Source: Doryteuthis pealeii (taxonomy: Eukaryota > Mollusca > Cephalopoda > Myopsida > Loliginidae). From it: DNA of 64,000 nucleotides. Position 1 is the first letter of the stretch. Each line of letters begins with the position of its first letter. A model generated the notes under the pieces. It did no database searches. It had not been told where the DNA came from and was given only the letters and a program-made list of their open reading frames with translations. Shown one piece after another: positions 1-11,229 of the stretch. Both the position numbers and the translations under genes were made by a program. The stretch lies in assembly GCA_023376005.1 (NCBI GenBank), contig CM042139.1, positions 143,463,664-143,527,663 on the forward strand, in the 5' to 3' direction.

Positions 1-100
1 CTCCATTATAAAATGGAGACAGTAACTTTACATTTCCACCAAGTTTGATCTAGGTAACATTTTTAATATTTAAATATGAATTAAATAAGATAATAAACAT

Positions 101-560
101 ATGTGGCTGTCAAATATTGCTTGTTGCTTAAAACATCCGGATCATCCTGAAAAAGCTGATTTTGCGGCCAATTCTGCTTTGGATATGGCTCCCAACAAAG
201 TCAAAATTACTGACCTAAAACCCAAACTCAGCAAATTCTTTATACAAAATGGCACCAATGCTGGAATGACAACATACATTCTTGATAAAATCCATTCTAG
301 GAGAATGGAAACCAGTTTTCAGAAAGGAACAAGTCACTATATCCAGATTGCACATTAGTCACACAAGACTTACCCACATCAAGAAGAGGAATAGAGACAG
401 TATATAGCATGCCAAACACCCTACGCTGTTAAACATTTTCTCATAGAATGCAGAGATTTAGTTCTCATTAAACAACAATTTTTCAACACAAGCAATATGA
501 AGGACCGATTTGAAAATATGATATGTTGTCAAAACAAAATATTTAAAAAAACTCTTAACT
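101..560 (+). pseudogene. Decayed LINE ORF2 tail (RNase H end and following region)
   Basis: Translating in shifting frames gives pieces typical of the C-terminal part of an I/Jockey-type non-LTR retrotransposon polyprotein: an RNase H end resembling EKADFAANSALD (about 152-190), then RLHISHTRLTHI (about 343-380), which matches the family pattern RLRIGHTRLTH, then VKHFLIECRDL (about 428-462). At least two frameshifts and stops separate these pieces, so the copy is dead. The family assignment rests on remembered LINE consensus features, not on a search. The longest open frame (101-358) covers only the first piece and should not be taken as a gene. Confidence 0.75.
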
Positions 561-734
561 GCAAAAAAATGTAAATATAAACATACAATATATGCAATTC
601 CCTAACCTCTTTGCATAGCATAGCCCCAGATGTGTTGATATGCCATTAACTCAATTACACAAAGGCTTCTAGTAATAATCTTTGGTCACTCATGATATGA
701 TTAACTAGAAGAATATGCCAACTATCTAAGGATA

Positions 735-1090
735 GGATTATGGTGGCTCAGCGGTCTGTGACCTGAGTACTAAGTGCAGCACTCCACTTCACCCTTGGTA
801 TAGACGGGTGGTCAAAGAGGCCCCAATCAATCAATCAACTGGAGATGTCTAGCCCTAGCAACTTTATGATTGTCCTGACCATATTTTTCAAATTGCTCTA
901 ATGGCAAATACCCACCCCTTTTTATTTATAGGTATATAGGTGCTAGAAGATGGTGGCTGAAGGTCAACCACCACTTTTGATACACATGAAGTTAATGAAA
1001 ATTATTAATAAAATACTATATACATAAAAATCAAGATTTGTTATTAAATAACTCACAAGAGTTGATATGCCATTAAACCAAACAACTAAT
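735..1090 (+). repeat. Family D repeat (dispersed, with SINE-like tail)
   Basis: This is a diverged copy of a dispersed repeat, here called family D. It shares TGCTAGAAGATGGTGGCTG and the CACCCCTTTTTAT block with copies at 23,985-24,345, 37,433-37,730 and 38,770-39,325. It ends in a tail TTGATATGCCATTAAA that is also the tail of SINE-B, so the two families share a 3' module. I see no clear RNA polymerase III boxes and cannot name the family. Confidence 0.7.
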
Positions 1091-1344
1091 CATAGGTTAA
1101 AAATGTGTCTCAGGATCAATATTTAATTACTGATAGATAAATGAGTTTTATTCTTGTCTATACATTAAACCTGTATGTGAACATTATAATCTTCTATGTA
1201 AATTCTTTTCCATCAGTTCATTTCTAATTAAATATATTTTTGTCCAGCTGCCTTTTATTTGTTTCTTTATCTGATTGCCATAATGCATCTTTCTACTTAT
1301 ATATTTAATTTGACACAAAAATTATCATATAAACTATTACACAT

Positions 1345-1670
1345 AAATCCTGGAAGCTGGAGCCCACAAAAAGCATCTGACTCGCCACTTACCTCCTATT
1401 ACACAAAGCATCCAAGTAAAACAAACAAGACATACTGGACACTGCTGGAGAAGCAAGGATGAACTCACAAAGTGACATTCTCCTGTGAAGACCTACACAT
1501 AGACATATCAAAGTGAGCTGACTAGCAAAGACTTAAATTGATCACCTCTGTATGGATGCTGGATGTTGTGAATAAGACTTGCCCAGAGTGATGACCGATA
1601 GGGACAGGTGGTGAGAGAGAGTCATGTGAATCCAGATTGTCAGTGCAACATGATGATGACGATGTGATTG
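1345..1670 (+). mobile_element. LINE 3' fragment (RT C-terminus relic)
   Basis: Broken-frame translation resembles the C-terminal end of a mollusc LINE reverse transcriptase: a TRHTGHCWRSKDEL-like stretch (about 1415-1460) followed by a degraded tail ending in a GATGATGAC-type simple run. The same segment, in other states of decay, occurs at 3300-3405, 11,230-11,480 and 11,850-12,480. Multiple stops and frameshifts mark it as dead. Confidence 0.7.
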
Positions 1671-1686
1671 CTGTAATGCATTTTTC

Positions 1687-1935
1687 AGACCATATGACCT
1701 TTAGGCACCCCTTTTTTATCTCGATTCAGAAGGACATGTTTTTCATTTACACCGTCAATATCCGGTTGTTTGTTAGAGGTTAGGGGTTAGGGTTCGGGTT
1801 AGGGGTTAGTTTTATAATTTAAAAAAAACCTCTAAAAATCGTCTGTTAACAAACAACTGGATATTGATGGTGTAAATGAAAAACATGTCCTTCTGAATCG
1901 AAATCAAAAAGGGGTTCCTAAAGGTCATATGGTCC
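1687..1935. mobile_element. Foldback MITE with 8-bp target duplication and telomere-like loop
   Basis: Inverted termini of about 90-100 bp begin AGACCATATGACC on the left and, on the reverse strand, GGACCATATGACC on the right. The element is flanked by the 8-bp direct repeat CATTTTTC (1679-1686 and 1936-1943). An 8-bp duplication is typical of hAT-type DNA transposons, so this is probably a non-autonomous hAT-like element. The unpaired loop (about 1774-1812) holds degenerate TTAGGG-like units. Confidence 0.8.
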
Positions 1936-2059
1936 CATTTTTCTACTGTTTAATTCAATACACAAGCTTATCATATAAACTATTTCACACATATACATCA
2001 TTTCTTGTCTATAATCCTACATTATAAAATCTGATATTCATTGTAGTAAAGTCTTCATA

Positions 2060-2303
2060 GTGGCCTATTATCAGTATCAACCGAATAGTGAGGGAGTCTA
2101 TCCACCTTTCCATATTGATAGAACAGGGAGATTGTTTTTGCTGAGATAGAGCACCACACCTACCATCTACTCCAAGATGCTTTGCTGCACAGATCAGATT
2201 ACCCAAGCTGTGCTACTGTTGTGCTAAGTTAGTGGGACTGGTATCAAACCTGGAACCTTGTGATTCTTAGGTAAATGCTCTACCAACTGAGTTAAACCAT
2301 TGT
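2060..2303 (-). repeat. SINE-C, tRNA-headed
   Basis: Reverse-strand copy of SINE-C. The tRNA-like head lies at 2303-2220, with a degenerate box A (GTTGGTAGAGCA) and box B (GGTTTGATACC). The body carries the CTGATCTGTGCAGCAAAGC block seen in other copies. A 65-codon frame here (2009-2206) is a by-product of the SINE body and recurs in other copies. Confidence 0.85.
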
Positions 2304-2549
2304 AAACTTTACTAAAATTTACTGATTTAGCACTTGGAACTTTCTAAAACCAACAATATTCCACATAATAGGACATAGGCTTAAATAGAATAACAAAACT
2401 TACTTCCCACATACACTAATTATATGGTGTCAAGTAACTACTACTAATAATAATCCTTTGCAAACAATTATAACTTCAAATAACTATTCTTAAGATAAAT
2501 TTGCATACCATTATATAGTTTCAAGTATTCCTATCTAATACAAATAGAA

Positions 2550-2775
2550 AGAAACATTGTGGCATAGTGGATAATGTGCTGGACTGTGACATCATAGTAA
2601 GTGAGTTCAAACTCGAGTCACATTATTATATTTACTTTCAGACTAATATCTTTGGGAATGGTATGAACTCTCTCATCCCTCTAGCTATGGGTTAAGAAGT
2701 ACCACTATAGTTATTTTACAAGGATGGCTATATTAAATAACCCATGAAGGTTGATATACCATTAAACAAAGAAAC
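2550..2775 (+). repeat. SINE-B, tRNA-like head and TTGATATGCC tail
   Basis: A full-length but diverged copy. The head GTGGCATAGTGGATAATGTG is followed by a box B-like GAGTTCAAACTCG. The central block is CTTTGGGAATGGTATGAAC...CTAGCTATGGGTTAA, and the tail is TTGATATACCATTAAAC. The central block is shared with SINE-A, which places both in one modular superfamily. Confidence 0.85.
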
Positions 2776-2936
2776 CAAACCCAATACAAATAATTTTCAA
2801 ACATATCTATTTGAGCCCTAGATGAGACCCTACATGGGTAGGAAATGTGTTACTTAAGCTAAATACAAAGAAATCACATTTTTGCTTTAAACAAATAAGT
2901 CTGTATAGATTTCTAGTTTTGTATAGTAAATCACCA

Positions 2937-3180
2937 AAGGAGGCATGTGTTGTGTAATGGTTATCGTTGTAGGAAATGGACAGGGTGAGCTGAGTTCAAA
3001 TCCTGAATGAGGCTGTTTGTATTTCACATGGCACTTATACCCTTGGGAAAGGTATAAATCCAACTATTTTCCCTCCAGCTATGAGTAATTAGTAGGGCAG
3101 ACTGAGCTCTTTAATCTTGGTATGGTAACCAGTCTAGGAGAAGAAAAACCCTGAAAAGTCCACACTGACACACTATAGCT
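2937..3180 (+). repeat. SINE-A copy, 3' truncated
   Basis: Begins GGAGGCATGTGTTGTGTAAT with a tRNA-like box A, followed by box B-like GAGTTCAAATCCTG and the central block CCTTGGGAAAGGTAT. It breaks off before the usual GACCTTGTGTCACATCCTGC tail. A separate SINE-B-type tail lies just downstream (3232-3290). Confidence 0.85.
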
Positions 3181-3299
3181 TTGACGAATTCTCACTTTAT
3201 TATTACTACAATCAAATATTTACAAATTAATAAAATTTTGGCATTAAATACCCCATAAGGAGTTGATATGCTATTAAACAAATAAACTAAACCAAACTA

Positions 3300-3405
3300 A
3301 ACCTGGATGCTATGTGGAGGATGATAGCAACAGTTGATGTGTGAGAGAGAGAGAGACATGGATATCCATGCTATCAGAGTAACCTGATGATGATGATGAT
3401 GATAG
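3300..3405 (+). mobile_element. LINE 3' end remnant
   Basis: A short piece matching the last 100 bases of the LINE 3' relic at 1345-1670, including the terminal GATGATGATGATGATGATAG run. It begins at CTGGATGCTATGTGG. No coding capacity remains. Confidence 0.55.
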
Positions 3406-4069
3406 TTTTAAAAATAATCTTGGGATTTTCATAGACACAGATACTACACTCTGATCCTAAGCATACATGCTGAAGGGCAACACTTGAACTTGGTTCAACA
3501 ATTCCATTTCTTATGATGATATCCATTGTGCTAAGTGCACCTCTGAAAATTCTCATAATACGTCAAACTGATTATAAGGTGTTATCCCCCTTGAAAAGAA
3601 CAAAAAAAAGAAAAAAAGAAGACGATGGCCTGGGGAGCAGCTCAGCAGATTGCTATTGGGTGCAGAACATCTTAAAGCAAGATAGGTAATGAAATTAGAG
3701 ATATTTATTTTCGTCTTATTTAAATCTTAGTTAAACGTGTTATAACCTTAGGGTAAAAAGAGAAACACTGCGAGAAAGGATATAGATATCACACCTAATT
3801 ACAAAAGGCAGAAACATTGAATTAAAAGAAAGAAAACAACAATTAATCAATAAAACCCATACATATATGACTTCAAAACGTGTTTCTCATTGTTGCCTAA
3901 ACATTTCTATCTTACCAGAAACACGAATTACACCAAGAGGAACCTGAAATTTACAATCATTTGTTTACAATTCAGTCAGAAAATGTTATAAACAAACTTT
4001 CTATCAATTCCCCAAAAGGAATGAACAAATTATTTGTGATTACAAACATTTCAACTTTATTTATATAAC

Positions 4070-4565
4070 ATTCAAATATGGACATGGTGAGATGAATTCA
4101 AACCCTGGTCATATCTATTTTTCTGAATTTTTGAGATGAGGCTTGATAATTAGTATTATTTGGATTATTTGGATTATTGTCCTCATCTTTATTGTTATCT
4201 GTACAATGATTTGGCCGATGTGCCCTCTGACCTTCTTCAGGTATTTATTGTTGGACCCAGGAACTTTCTTATCATAATCGAGAACCTTCTTGCCGGAGGG
4301 CACATTGGATGAAACTTTGTATAGATAACAATGAAGATGAGAACATTAGTCCGAATAATCCAAATAATACTAACTGGTCATGTCTGTTTGGATTTCAAAT
4401 ATTTTTTATTACCCTCTAACTATTTCGTTTAAGCTGTGGGTAAATAAGTAGGGCAGACTGGGCTTATTAACCCTGGTTAGGAACCTGGAAGGAAAACTGA
4501 ATACAAAACTCCCCTTAAGAAATTGACCCTGTGTCATGTCCTACTTGCATGGAGGGGTTGGTAAA
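4070..4565 (+). repeat. SINE-A split by a younger insertion
   Basis: The SINE-A head (to 4116) and its central and 3' parts (from 4374, ending GGAGGGGTTGGTAAATAAAC) are separated by the 257-bp element at 4117-4373. The SINE sequence CTGGTCATATCT is duplicated across the insertion (4105-4116 and 4374-4385), so the SINE is older than the insert. Confidence 0.85.
4117..4373. mobile_element. Short inverted-repeat retroposon, Penelope/retrozyme-like candidate
   Basis: Inserted in a SINE-A with a 12-bp target duplication (11 of 12 identical). The internal part (4152-4371) is bounded by inverted AGTATTATTTGGATTATT ends. Each half carries a degenerate form of a CTGAAGAAGG...GAAAC module in opposite orientation. 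The same element occurs at 17,937-18,200 with an 11-bp target duplication. The variable, longer duplications argue for a retroposon rather than a DNA transposon. The link to Penelope-like elements is inference, from the hammerhead-like core. Confidence 0.65.
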
Positions 4566-4589
4566 TAAACATTTAAATAGTCTCTGCCA

Positions 4590-4740
4590 TGGTTGGGCTT
4601 AAAATACACCAACTATATCCCCTACAAAGGTGTAAGAACTCCCCAAAAGGTGTGTCCTTAGTATGAAACTAAACTGTATCTGATGGTGAGACTCCTGTTA
4701 GGGACCCATCTCTGGGTCAAATAGATCTGTTTGAAAATTA
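4590..4740 (+). repeat. Family D 3' fragment
   Basis: Carries CTGTATCTGATGGTGAGACT and ends GGTCAAATAGATCTGTTTG, matching the 3' half of family D as seen at 22,370-22,580 and 23,170-23,245. The 5' half is missing. Confidence 0.65.
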
Positions 4741-4984
4741 TTAGTATTAGATAGGGATACTTGATACCATATAACTGTAAATGCTTTCTATTAAGAAAAG
4801 TTATTTGAAGCTATAATTGTTTATTAAGGATTATTATTAGTTCTTTAAAACCATATAACTGTGGGCTCACAGATTATTATTATTATTAAATAAACTCTAT
4901 AATTGTGAATAAATTATTGGTATATAATAGCTGAAACGATATAACTGTATCCAAATTATTTTATTGAATAGAAATATTTTGATA

Positions 4985-5140
4985 TATAACTGTGTACCAT
5001 ACTCCACACTCCCTAGATCTCCAGAACTAGGGCCTCACCGTAAGCTGTAGTTTAGTGCTATACCCAGTACACCCCTTTTTTATAGTTACCCTTTTGCAGG
5101 GACTCATTCAGCATATTCTAAGCCCTGCTGACACAGCTAG
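4985..5140 (-). repeat. Family D 3' fragment, reversed
   Basis: The reverse strand reads AGCAGGGCTTAGAATATGCT...GTACTGGGTATAGCACTAAAC...GGTGAGGCCC, the same module as the copy at 22,370-22,580. It lies about 250 bp from the forward fragment at 4590-4740. Confidence 0.65.
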
Positions 5141-5890
5141 ATATATGTTAAAGGCATTCAAACTGTGTAAGAGTAATCATTAGGCTCCCTGCTTTGAAGA
5201 CCAAATTAAGACTAGACTTTGGAAGCCATACAAAAACAAAACCTCATCACTGTTTAAAAATTTGTCTTTCCCAGAATACACGTCTCTGATTTGGATGTAT
5301 AGGTTTAGCATCTCTGCACAAATACAACTGTTTGATCAGAAAGCATCTGAGCAGGATAAAAGGCAAAGTGTCAGTTGTATATAGGAGTATTAGTCAATCA
5401 TCAGTAACAAAAAAAAAGGGTGGGATGGGTCTCTGAATGTAGACATGTAGAAAGAAAAAGAAAATACAAAAGATAGGATTTGCAGATTGTTGGTTTATAC
5501 CTTCATATAAAATCATAGAAATAATCATTCATTTAATTTATTTTTTCAATGCTAAATGCATGTTCCTTGTATTTTTGTCATTTCATTATCCAACTTCTCA
5601 GTATCAGATTTATTTAGAGTCAATAATGCTCACAAAAATTGACCTTGTGTCACGTCATGCCCATAGTAGGTGGTTAAATACATACTCTTCCTCTTTATTC
5701 ATTGTATATTCTCATCTCTACTTTTGATATATTTTCTTAATACACATTTTACGAGGTTATTCCCAAAGGTGAGGTCTCCAAAATATTTAGAAATCACAGA
5801 AACGTTTATAGTTATTGTTAATGTTCTTTGCATCATTTTAAAGTTTGAACATCTATCTATTTTTCTACATAATCGTTATTTCAATCAATA
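5140..5890. other. No gene or recognised repeat
   Basis: AT-rich sequence. An open frame at 5670-5948 runs into a SINE tail and has no recognisable domain, so I do not call it a gene. Confidence 0.5.
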
Positions 5891-5934
5891 CATTTTTGTA
5901 GGTGCTGTGGCAGTTTTTGTATGTTTAGGTCATT

Positions 5935-5995
5935 TGCTTTGGCATTAAATAACCCACAAAGGTTTATATGTCATTAAACAAAGAATCCAAACCAA
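5935..5995 (+). repeat. SINE-B tail fragment
   Basis: Only the 3' module is present: TTGGCATTAAATAACCCACA followed by GGTTTATATGTCATTAAAC. It closely matches the SINE-B consensus tail. Confidence 0.7.
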
Positions 5996-5999
5996 ATTA

Positions 6000-7075
6000 C
6001 AGTAGTTTTGAAAGTACAAATAAATATTGAATGTTTTCTCTTTGTCACTGGATGTTGAAGAAATATTTTTGTAGGCTAGCATAGCCAAAAGTAAAAAACA
6101 CATTCTTTAGGCTAAAGATTAGGGTTGCTTCATTATATATTAGTTACTCAAATACATAGATAAATCTTTCTGCACAAGAGTTATTTTTAAAAACATTTTA
6201 AGGAAATTTTTATTTTTTAAGGAAACAAAATTTGAATTGAATTTGTGAATTTACACAAGTTAACCACTTTAAAGCATATGTATACTGTATATTTTTAAAA
6301 TATTGAAACTGAACCTGTATTTATTGAGACAGAAAAGAACTACAAATGAAACATTAATTTTCTTTAAAATAAACCCACTAGCATTTAAAATACTCATTCC
6401 AGCAAGTTTTCTATTGGTCAAAGCACCTCTGATACATGTCCTTTAACATAAAAGTGTACAGTTGTATTTCTTATTATTTCTCCAGTTTCTCAAATCTAAC
6501 TCTTGAGATTTTCAGTTTAGGAAACAAGAAAAGATTGCACGTAACTAAGGATTATATGACTATGAAGGGTGCTGCATCTGTACAATCTTGTGTTTTGCCA
6601 AAATTGTTGATCAAAAATTGTTAAGAATTAACACTGACTAATTACTGTCTGGACAGCTAGCTATCTAATCTACTATCTAGGCATCTAGACTACTGTCTCT
6701 GTTAGACTATCTGTTGGTATAATTATATTTACTAAGCTTATCTTAGATGTGGCACAAGCCAGAAGTATGGGGTGCCCAGTGAGAATGGTCTGTGAATCAA
6801 GTGTGAATACCATACTATTTTTCCTATTTAAAAAATTTGGAATAGTTTAATGGCATTTCAGTTTATTTCAATGGGTAAATCGATTTGATATACAAGAAAA
6901 TTGAGTTATGAGGAGAACGATTTAAACTCATAATTCAGGGTATTACGGTAATGTATTAGTTTGGTGGGTATCATCATGGCCTACCCAGTTTTGCCATCTA
7001 GTCAATGTTTCTCCCCACATGATTGTTTCCAAAAGGAGATCTATCAGCCATTGGGTTTGGTCAAAACACACACTG
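6000..7075. other. No gene seen; minor simple repeats
   Basis: AT-rich. A short run rich in CTATCTA/TCTAG-type units lies at about 6655-6715. No SINE or coding similarity is recognised. Confidence 0.5.
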
Positions 7076-7079
7076 ATAT

Positions 7080-7130
7080 ACACACACACACACACACACA
7101 TTATATATATATATATATATAATATATATT
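7080..7130. repeat. (CA)n followed by (AT)n microsatellite
   Basis: A run of about ten CA units passes directly into about fifteen AT units. Confidence 0.9.
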
Positions 7131-7907
7131 ATAGGGTTGGGCGAACTCCATAAGGAAAGTGATAAATTTTTTTATTTTAAAAATCTTTTAAACTATTTAC
7201 CAAAAATGATGAAGTTGTACAATTTAAATGAAATTTTCACTAGTTTATTAATCAATGACTTAATTTTATAATAATTAGATTATTTTATTTAAAAAAAACT
7301 TGAAAAAAAAGTTTTTTTATCAATTCAGAATATAGGGGAGTTGACCATTGGTCATTTGAAGAAAGAAAAAATCCATTCCCTAATTTTTACATTTCTAGAC
7401 AGATCAATCCTGAAGAACATATGAAAAAATAAAATTTCAATACTTGAAAAAAGTGATTTAAAAATTTTAAAGTTATTTATTAAAACTCAAAAGATAATTT
7501 ATGTAGCATAAGAAAATAATAAAACAAAATTGAATTTCTGAATACACACTTTTAGCTGTCATTACTGATGACAATTTCTCGTTTGGTATGACACTTTGCA
7601 GTATGTACTAAGGTGTTGATTTCTCACTATCTATGGAGGACAGACAAATATTTAGTCAGTTTCTGTCTAATGACCAGCTCCAATATTATTTACTATTTAT
7701 ATCACATGGGTATATGATATATACAAATATTTAAATAGTAAAAGTTAGGTAAAAACTTAATATTTTAACTAAAAGCCTTCTTTGGCATGTTTGGAATATT
7801 TAAGTAAACATGGTAAGCTACAATCAAGGTCTCAACAACATTGTTTATTTCCTGTATTGGTGCATATTGCATAAACGTGTCCTGTCCTCCTGTCCTATAA
7901 ATCTCTA

Positions 7908-8310
7908 AGTGGTGCCTGCTGAAAATCCGACCCATGCTACTTAGAATATTTAGATATTCTTTTTATTTTAATTAAAAAAAAAAAGTCACGTCATTTTTAA
8001 TTAAAAAAGATATCTTTTTTTTTTGTATTTTCCTTTTATTTTAATTTAAAAACAACTGTCATGAATGTTAAAATAAATACAACTGAAGTAAAATATTTAC
8101 TTGACAATAAAAAAACTGGGGGTGACTTACTTTTAATGCCTTCAAACAGAAAAAAAAAATTATTTGTCACTAAAAAAAAATATTTTTAAAGAGGAGGGAG
8201 TTAAATATTTACATTTACTTGTCAAGAAAAGGCTTGGTGGGGAGGCAAAATAAAACTTTCATATCGCATTAATAAGTAGCATGAGTCGGGTTTTCAGCAG
8301 GCATTGCTTA
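7908..8310. mobile_element. Foldback element with about 31-bp inverted ends
   Basis: TGCCTGCTGAAAATCCGACC (7914 on) is mirrored by reverse-strand TGCCTGCTGAAAACCCGACT (ending about 8304). The match extends inward to CATGCTACTTA. The interior is AT-rich and non-coding. I found no convincing target duplication, so the class is unknown. Confidence 0.65.
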
Positions 8311-8400
8311 GCGTTTTTTTAAGGCAGGAGGCCAAGATGCATTTATGCAAATATGCATTCTGCATTGGATTATTTGGATTACATTATATTAGTTTTCTAG

Positions 8401-8512
8401 GGAATTCACATAATAAACTGAATTGCAACATTGTAGCAAGTTTGAACTCCAGTTGTGCAATTATAAATTAATTTTGCATTAAAACCCTTGGAAAACGTAA
8501 AACACCATTATT
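8401..8512 (+). repeat. SINE-B fragment
   Basis: Contains AACATTGTAGCAAGTTTGAA followed by CTCCAGTTG, matching the SINE-B head, and a partial CCTTGGAAAACG central block. Most of the body is deleted. Confidence 0.55.
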
Positions 8513-8519
8513 TCCCTGC

Positions 8520-8770
8520 AGGGTTAACACTTTGCAGTATGGAGTTGGGTGTTGATTCCTCACTTGATGGATACTTGGGTCAGTTTCCTATTTCCATTCT
8601 GTCTTATGTCCAGTTCCAAACTCTGCTATGTTCTTCTTGTGATCAACTATGGTGGGGATGGGAGGGGCCCAGTCCAATAGCCTTACTCGGGTGTCACTGC
8701 TCTGGCTGTAACTCATCTCTTCATCTCTCCTGATTGCTTCTTTGAATATAAATGATCCAGGTTCCTTAAA
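8520..8770 (+). repeat. Unnamed dispersed repeat (family H)
   Basis: ACACTTTGCAGTATG, followed by GGTGTTGATTCCTCACT, recurs in a weaker copy at about 7590-7700. The 81-codon frame across it (8488-8733) has no recognisable domain. The family is unknown to me. Confidence 0.4.
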
Positions 8771-8967
8771 GAAAATTCTTTTTCTGCATAATCCCCACCA
8801 AAACTAAAGTACCCTTGTCAACTTGATCTCAGACTAACTTGCACTGAAGACTTAAGTTTATAAGAGACATTAAAAAAACTAACCTTTCATTCCCCATCGA
8901 GAAGTCCTTCTCTTTTCAATTTATCATCTATTAAAAACCTCACTCTGTATTAGCTAATACTAACACA

Positions 8968-9165
8968 CCACGTTTAGCTCAGCAGAAATCCCGCCTTGGA
9001 ACACAAAGTTTGGTACGATACTAGCCCACAACTGTAAAGTGTGGGTATGATGGTAACAGTGTAGGGGAGACTCCTTCGTGTATGTTTGGGTACACAATTG
9101 CTCCACCTCGTCCACTAGAAAAAACCATCCAGCTGGTCTAGCATTAAGTTGACTAACCGACAATC
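8968..9165 (+). repeat. SINE-C, diverged
   Basis: The head TTAGCTCAGCAGAAATCCCG with box B-like GGTACGATACTAG aligns with the SINE-C head at 51,321-51,380. The body includes GCTCCACCTCGTC and TGGTCTAGCATTA, both present in the better copy at 51,310-51,545. Confidence 0.65.
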
Positions 9166-10170
9166 ATAATGATACTACCACTTATACACACTACATATAC
9201 TATTAACTCATATGGCTTGCTTGCACCTATATGCATATGCATTATTGCACCCGGTACAGAGAATAAAGTGTCACATTGGATAAAATGAACCACATGCTTT
9301 GATTTCTTTGATTTAATGGTATCAACCTTTATTGTTTATTAATCCAAAGCACTATTGAAAACATAGGGATTCAAATGCACCTGTGGAAGATACCAGGTAG
9401 GCCTTTTGCACTGGTAGCTCTAGTAAAATAATGCTGGGTTGACATGCCTTGCCAGGATTTTATAAGAATGTTATTTATACACAACGCCAACACAAACCCA
9501 GATTGACCAATATTTGATTTTGTGAAGGTTGAATATTAACACCCAAATTACATTATATATTATTCCTTTAAGTTTTTAAAAATAAATTCCTGATACTTTT
9601 TCTTTAAATGCTAAAAGTATAGCATTATGAGAAAGCATTGGACTGTCCTTTGTGTCTATGTCTTTGAAATATTTAACAGATGGGCTAGGGATCTACTCTC
9701 TGTAGTAGATAATATCAGAGTGAGGCTAATTAACTCTGGCAAAGGATACAAAAAATTAATCTTCTAACTACTTCAAATTTGGGCACAGAGCAGTTTGTGT
9801 AGAAAGGGAGAAAGATATAGAATAGTTTGTTGGGTGATGGCTTGTGAATAGGAAAAGTGACAAAATCAGTCCCACATTGCCACATGATTGCACATATTCA
9901 CTAGCAAGCAATTTGTTTTGTGGTGGTAGAAGAGAGATAATCAGTTTTATTGATTATTTATGAAAAATGGTATTTTTAAAAAAAAAAAAAAGAATGTTAA
10001 ACTAATTATTCAATTTACTTACAATAAATCTCTTGAGAAATATTTTGGATAAGACATATAACAGTAGTATGCATAGATGTATGGAAGGAAATTTTACAGG
10101 GGGATGGCTGAAAGAATTTACCCTGAAAATTCTCTAAGTCTTCTGAGATTTCAACTTCAGGAGAGGGTGT
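9165..10170. other. No gene or clear repeat
   Basis: AT-rich stretch with a poly(A) run near 9980. Nothing is recognised. Confidence 0.45.
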
Positions 10171-10650
10171 CAAAAACTAATAATACAACGTACCACTGTA
10201 TATAAGATCTACATTAAATTTGTTACTGGCATCATGTGTGGCATTGCAGGGTCTTGAAAAAAATTGAAAAAGACAAAATGAAGAGTTCACATCAGGAGAG
10301 GAAAAAGTGGTCACAGAGAAAAACCCACTCACTTTTTTAATGATTGCAACTTCCCTCTGAATTGTTGTCAAAAACAGGAAGATGTGAAGCAGTATTCTCA
10401 AGTCAATGAAAGAAAGATCTGTTGTTTGACAAATTTTAACCTTTCCACAGTGGGAGTGAGATGGTCTTAGGGTATCTCCCAAAATTTAGGTTGTTTCTTG
10501 TCACTCTGCCAGTGACACTTTTAAAAATCCGCCAACTCTTCTATATGACACCTAACACAAATGCTTTCATGATTTACCCTTTGTTGTCAGTCACACATGT
10601 GGCATCAGGTTCACTGATGGTAGGAGGCCCATGTCATTACACATTACACA
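10170..10650 (+). repeat. Family F dispersed element, diverged copy
   Basis: GTTCACATCAGGAGAGGAAA then AAGTGGTCACAGAGAAAAA (10,286 on), and later TTGTCAGTCACACATGTGGC with GGTTCACTGATGGTAGGAGG, appear in the same order at 29,265-29,560. The two copies define an unnamed repeat of at least 350-450 bp. Open frames on both strands here are incidental. Confidence 0.55.
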
Positions 10651-10747
10651 TTGAAAACAAATTGAAATATTGGCAACTTTCTGTGTAATAGGAAGCTGTA
10701 AATTTGTGTGGCACTTAGAGAGTAACAGTAAGTAAAGTATGTGGATT

Positions 10748-10948
10748 TGGCCTATTTGGTCGGTATTCAGCTGGACAGGAGGGAGTGTGTCCCCTTTTCA
10801 CTAGTGTGAAACCATGGAGATTGTTTTGCATCTATCATTAGCATGTCTATTTACTGTGCAGATCCAAGCTGTGTTGAGTTGGCAAAGGCCAGTATAGAAC
10901 CCAGAAATTTGTGGTTCTGAGGCGGATGCTCTACTGTCATAGGAGCCT
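10748..10948 (-). repeat. SINE-C copy, reversed
   Basis: The reverse-strand head GAGCATCCGCCTCAGAACCA with a box B-like region (GGGTTCTATACTGG) lies at 10,948-10,880. The body ends near GGTCGGTATTCAGCTGG. Confidence 0.75.
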
Positions 10949-11229
10949 ATAAATTATATATTGATAGTGTAGAAATTAAGAATAATGCTAATTCTAAACC
11001 ATGGAAAAAAAGCGTAAAAGTAAATTGGCAGGACATAACCTTGTACAAACTTTTTAACTCGTCTCTGACTGGTCAGAGACAATCATGAGGTTAGAAAGAT
11101 AGTTTTGACTGGGTGACTGAACAGAACAGATGCACAAATATGACATGTGTCATCTATAGACCATTTCTCCATGTGTGTTAGTTTAACTTGGTTTGAATAA
11201 AGACGTCTCAAAAAATATTACAAATTTTC

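Noticed and set aside
1774..1812. Telomere or interstitial telomere array
   Set aside because: Only a few degenerate units occur, and they lie in the loop of a MITE.
5670..5948. 92-codon hydrophobic open frame
   Set aside because: AT-rich, no domain, and it ends in a SINE-B tail.
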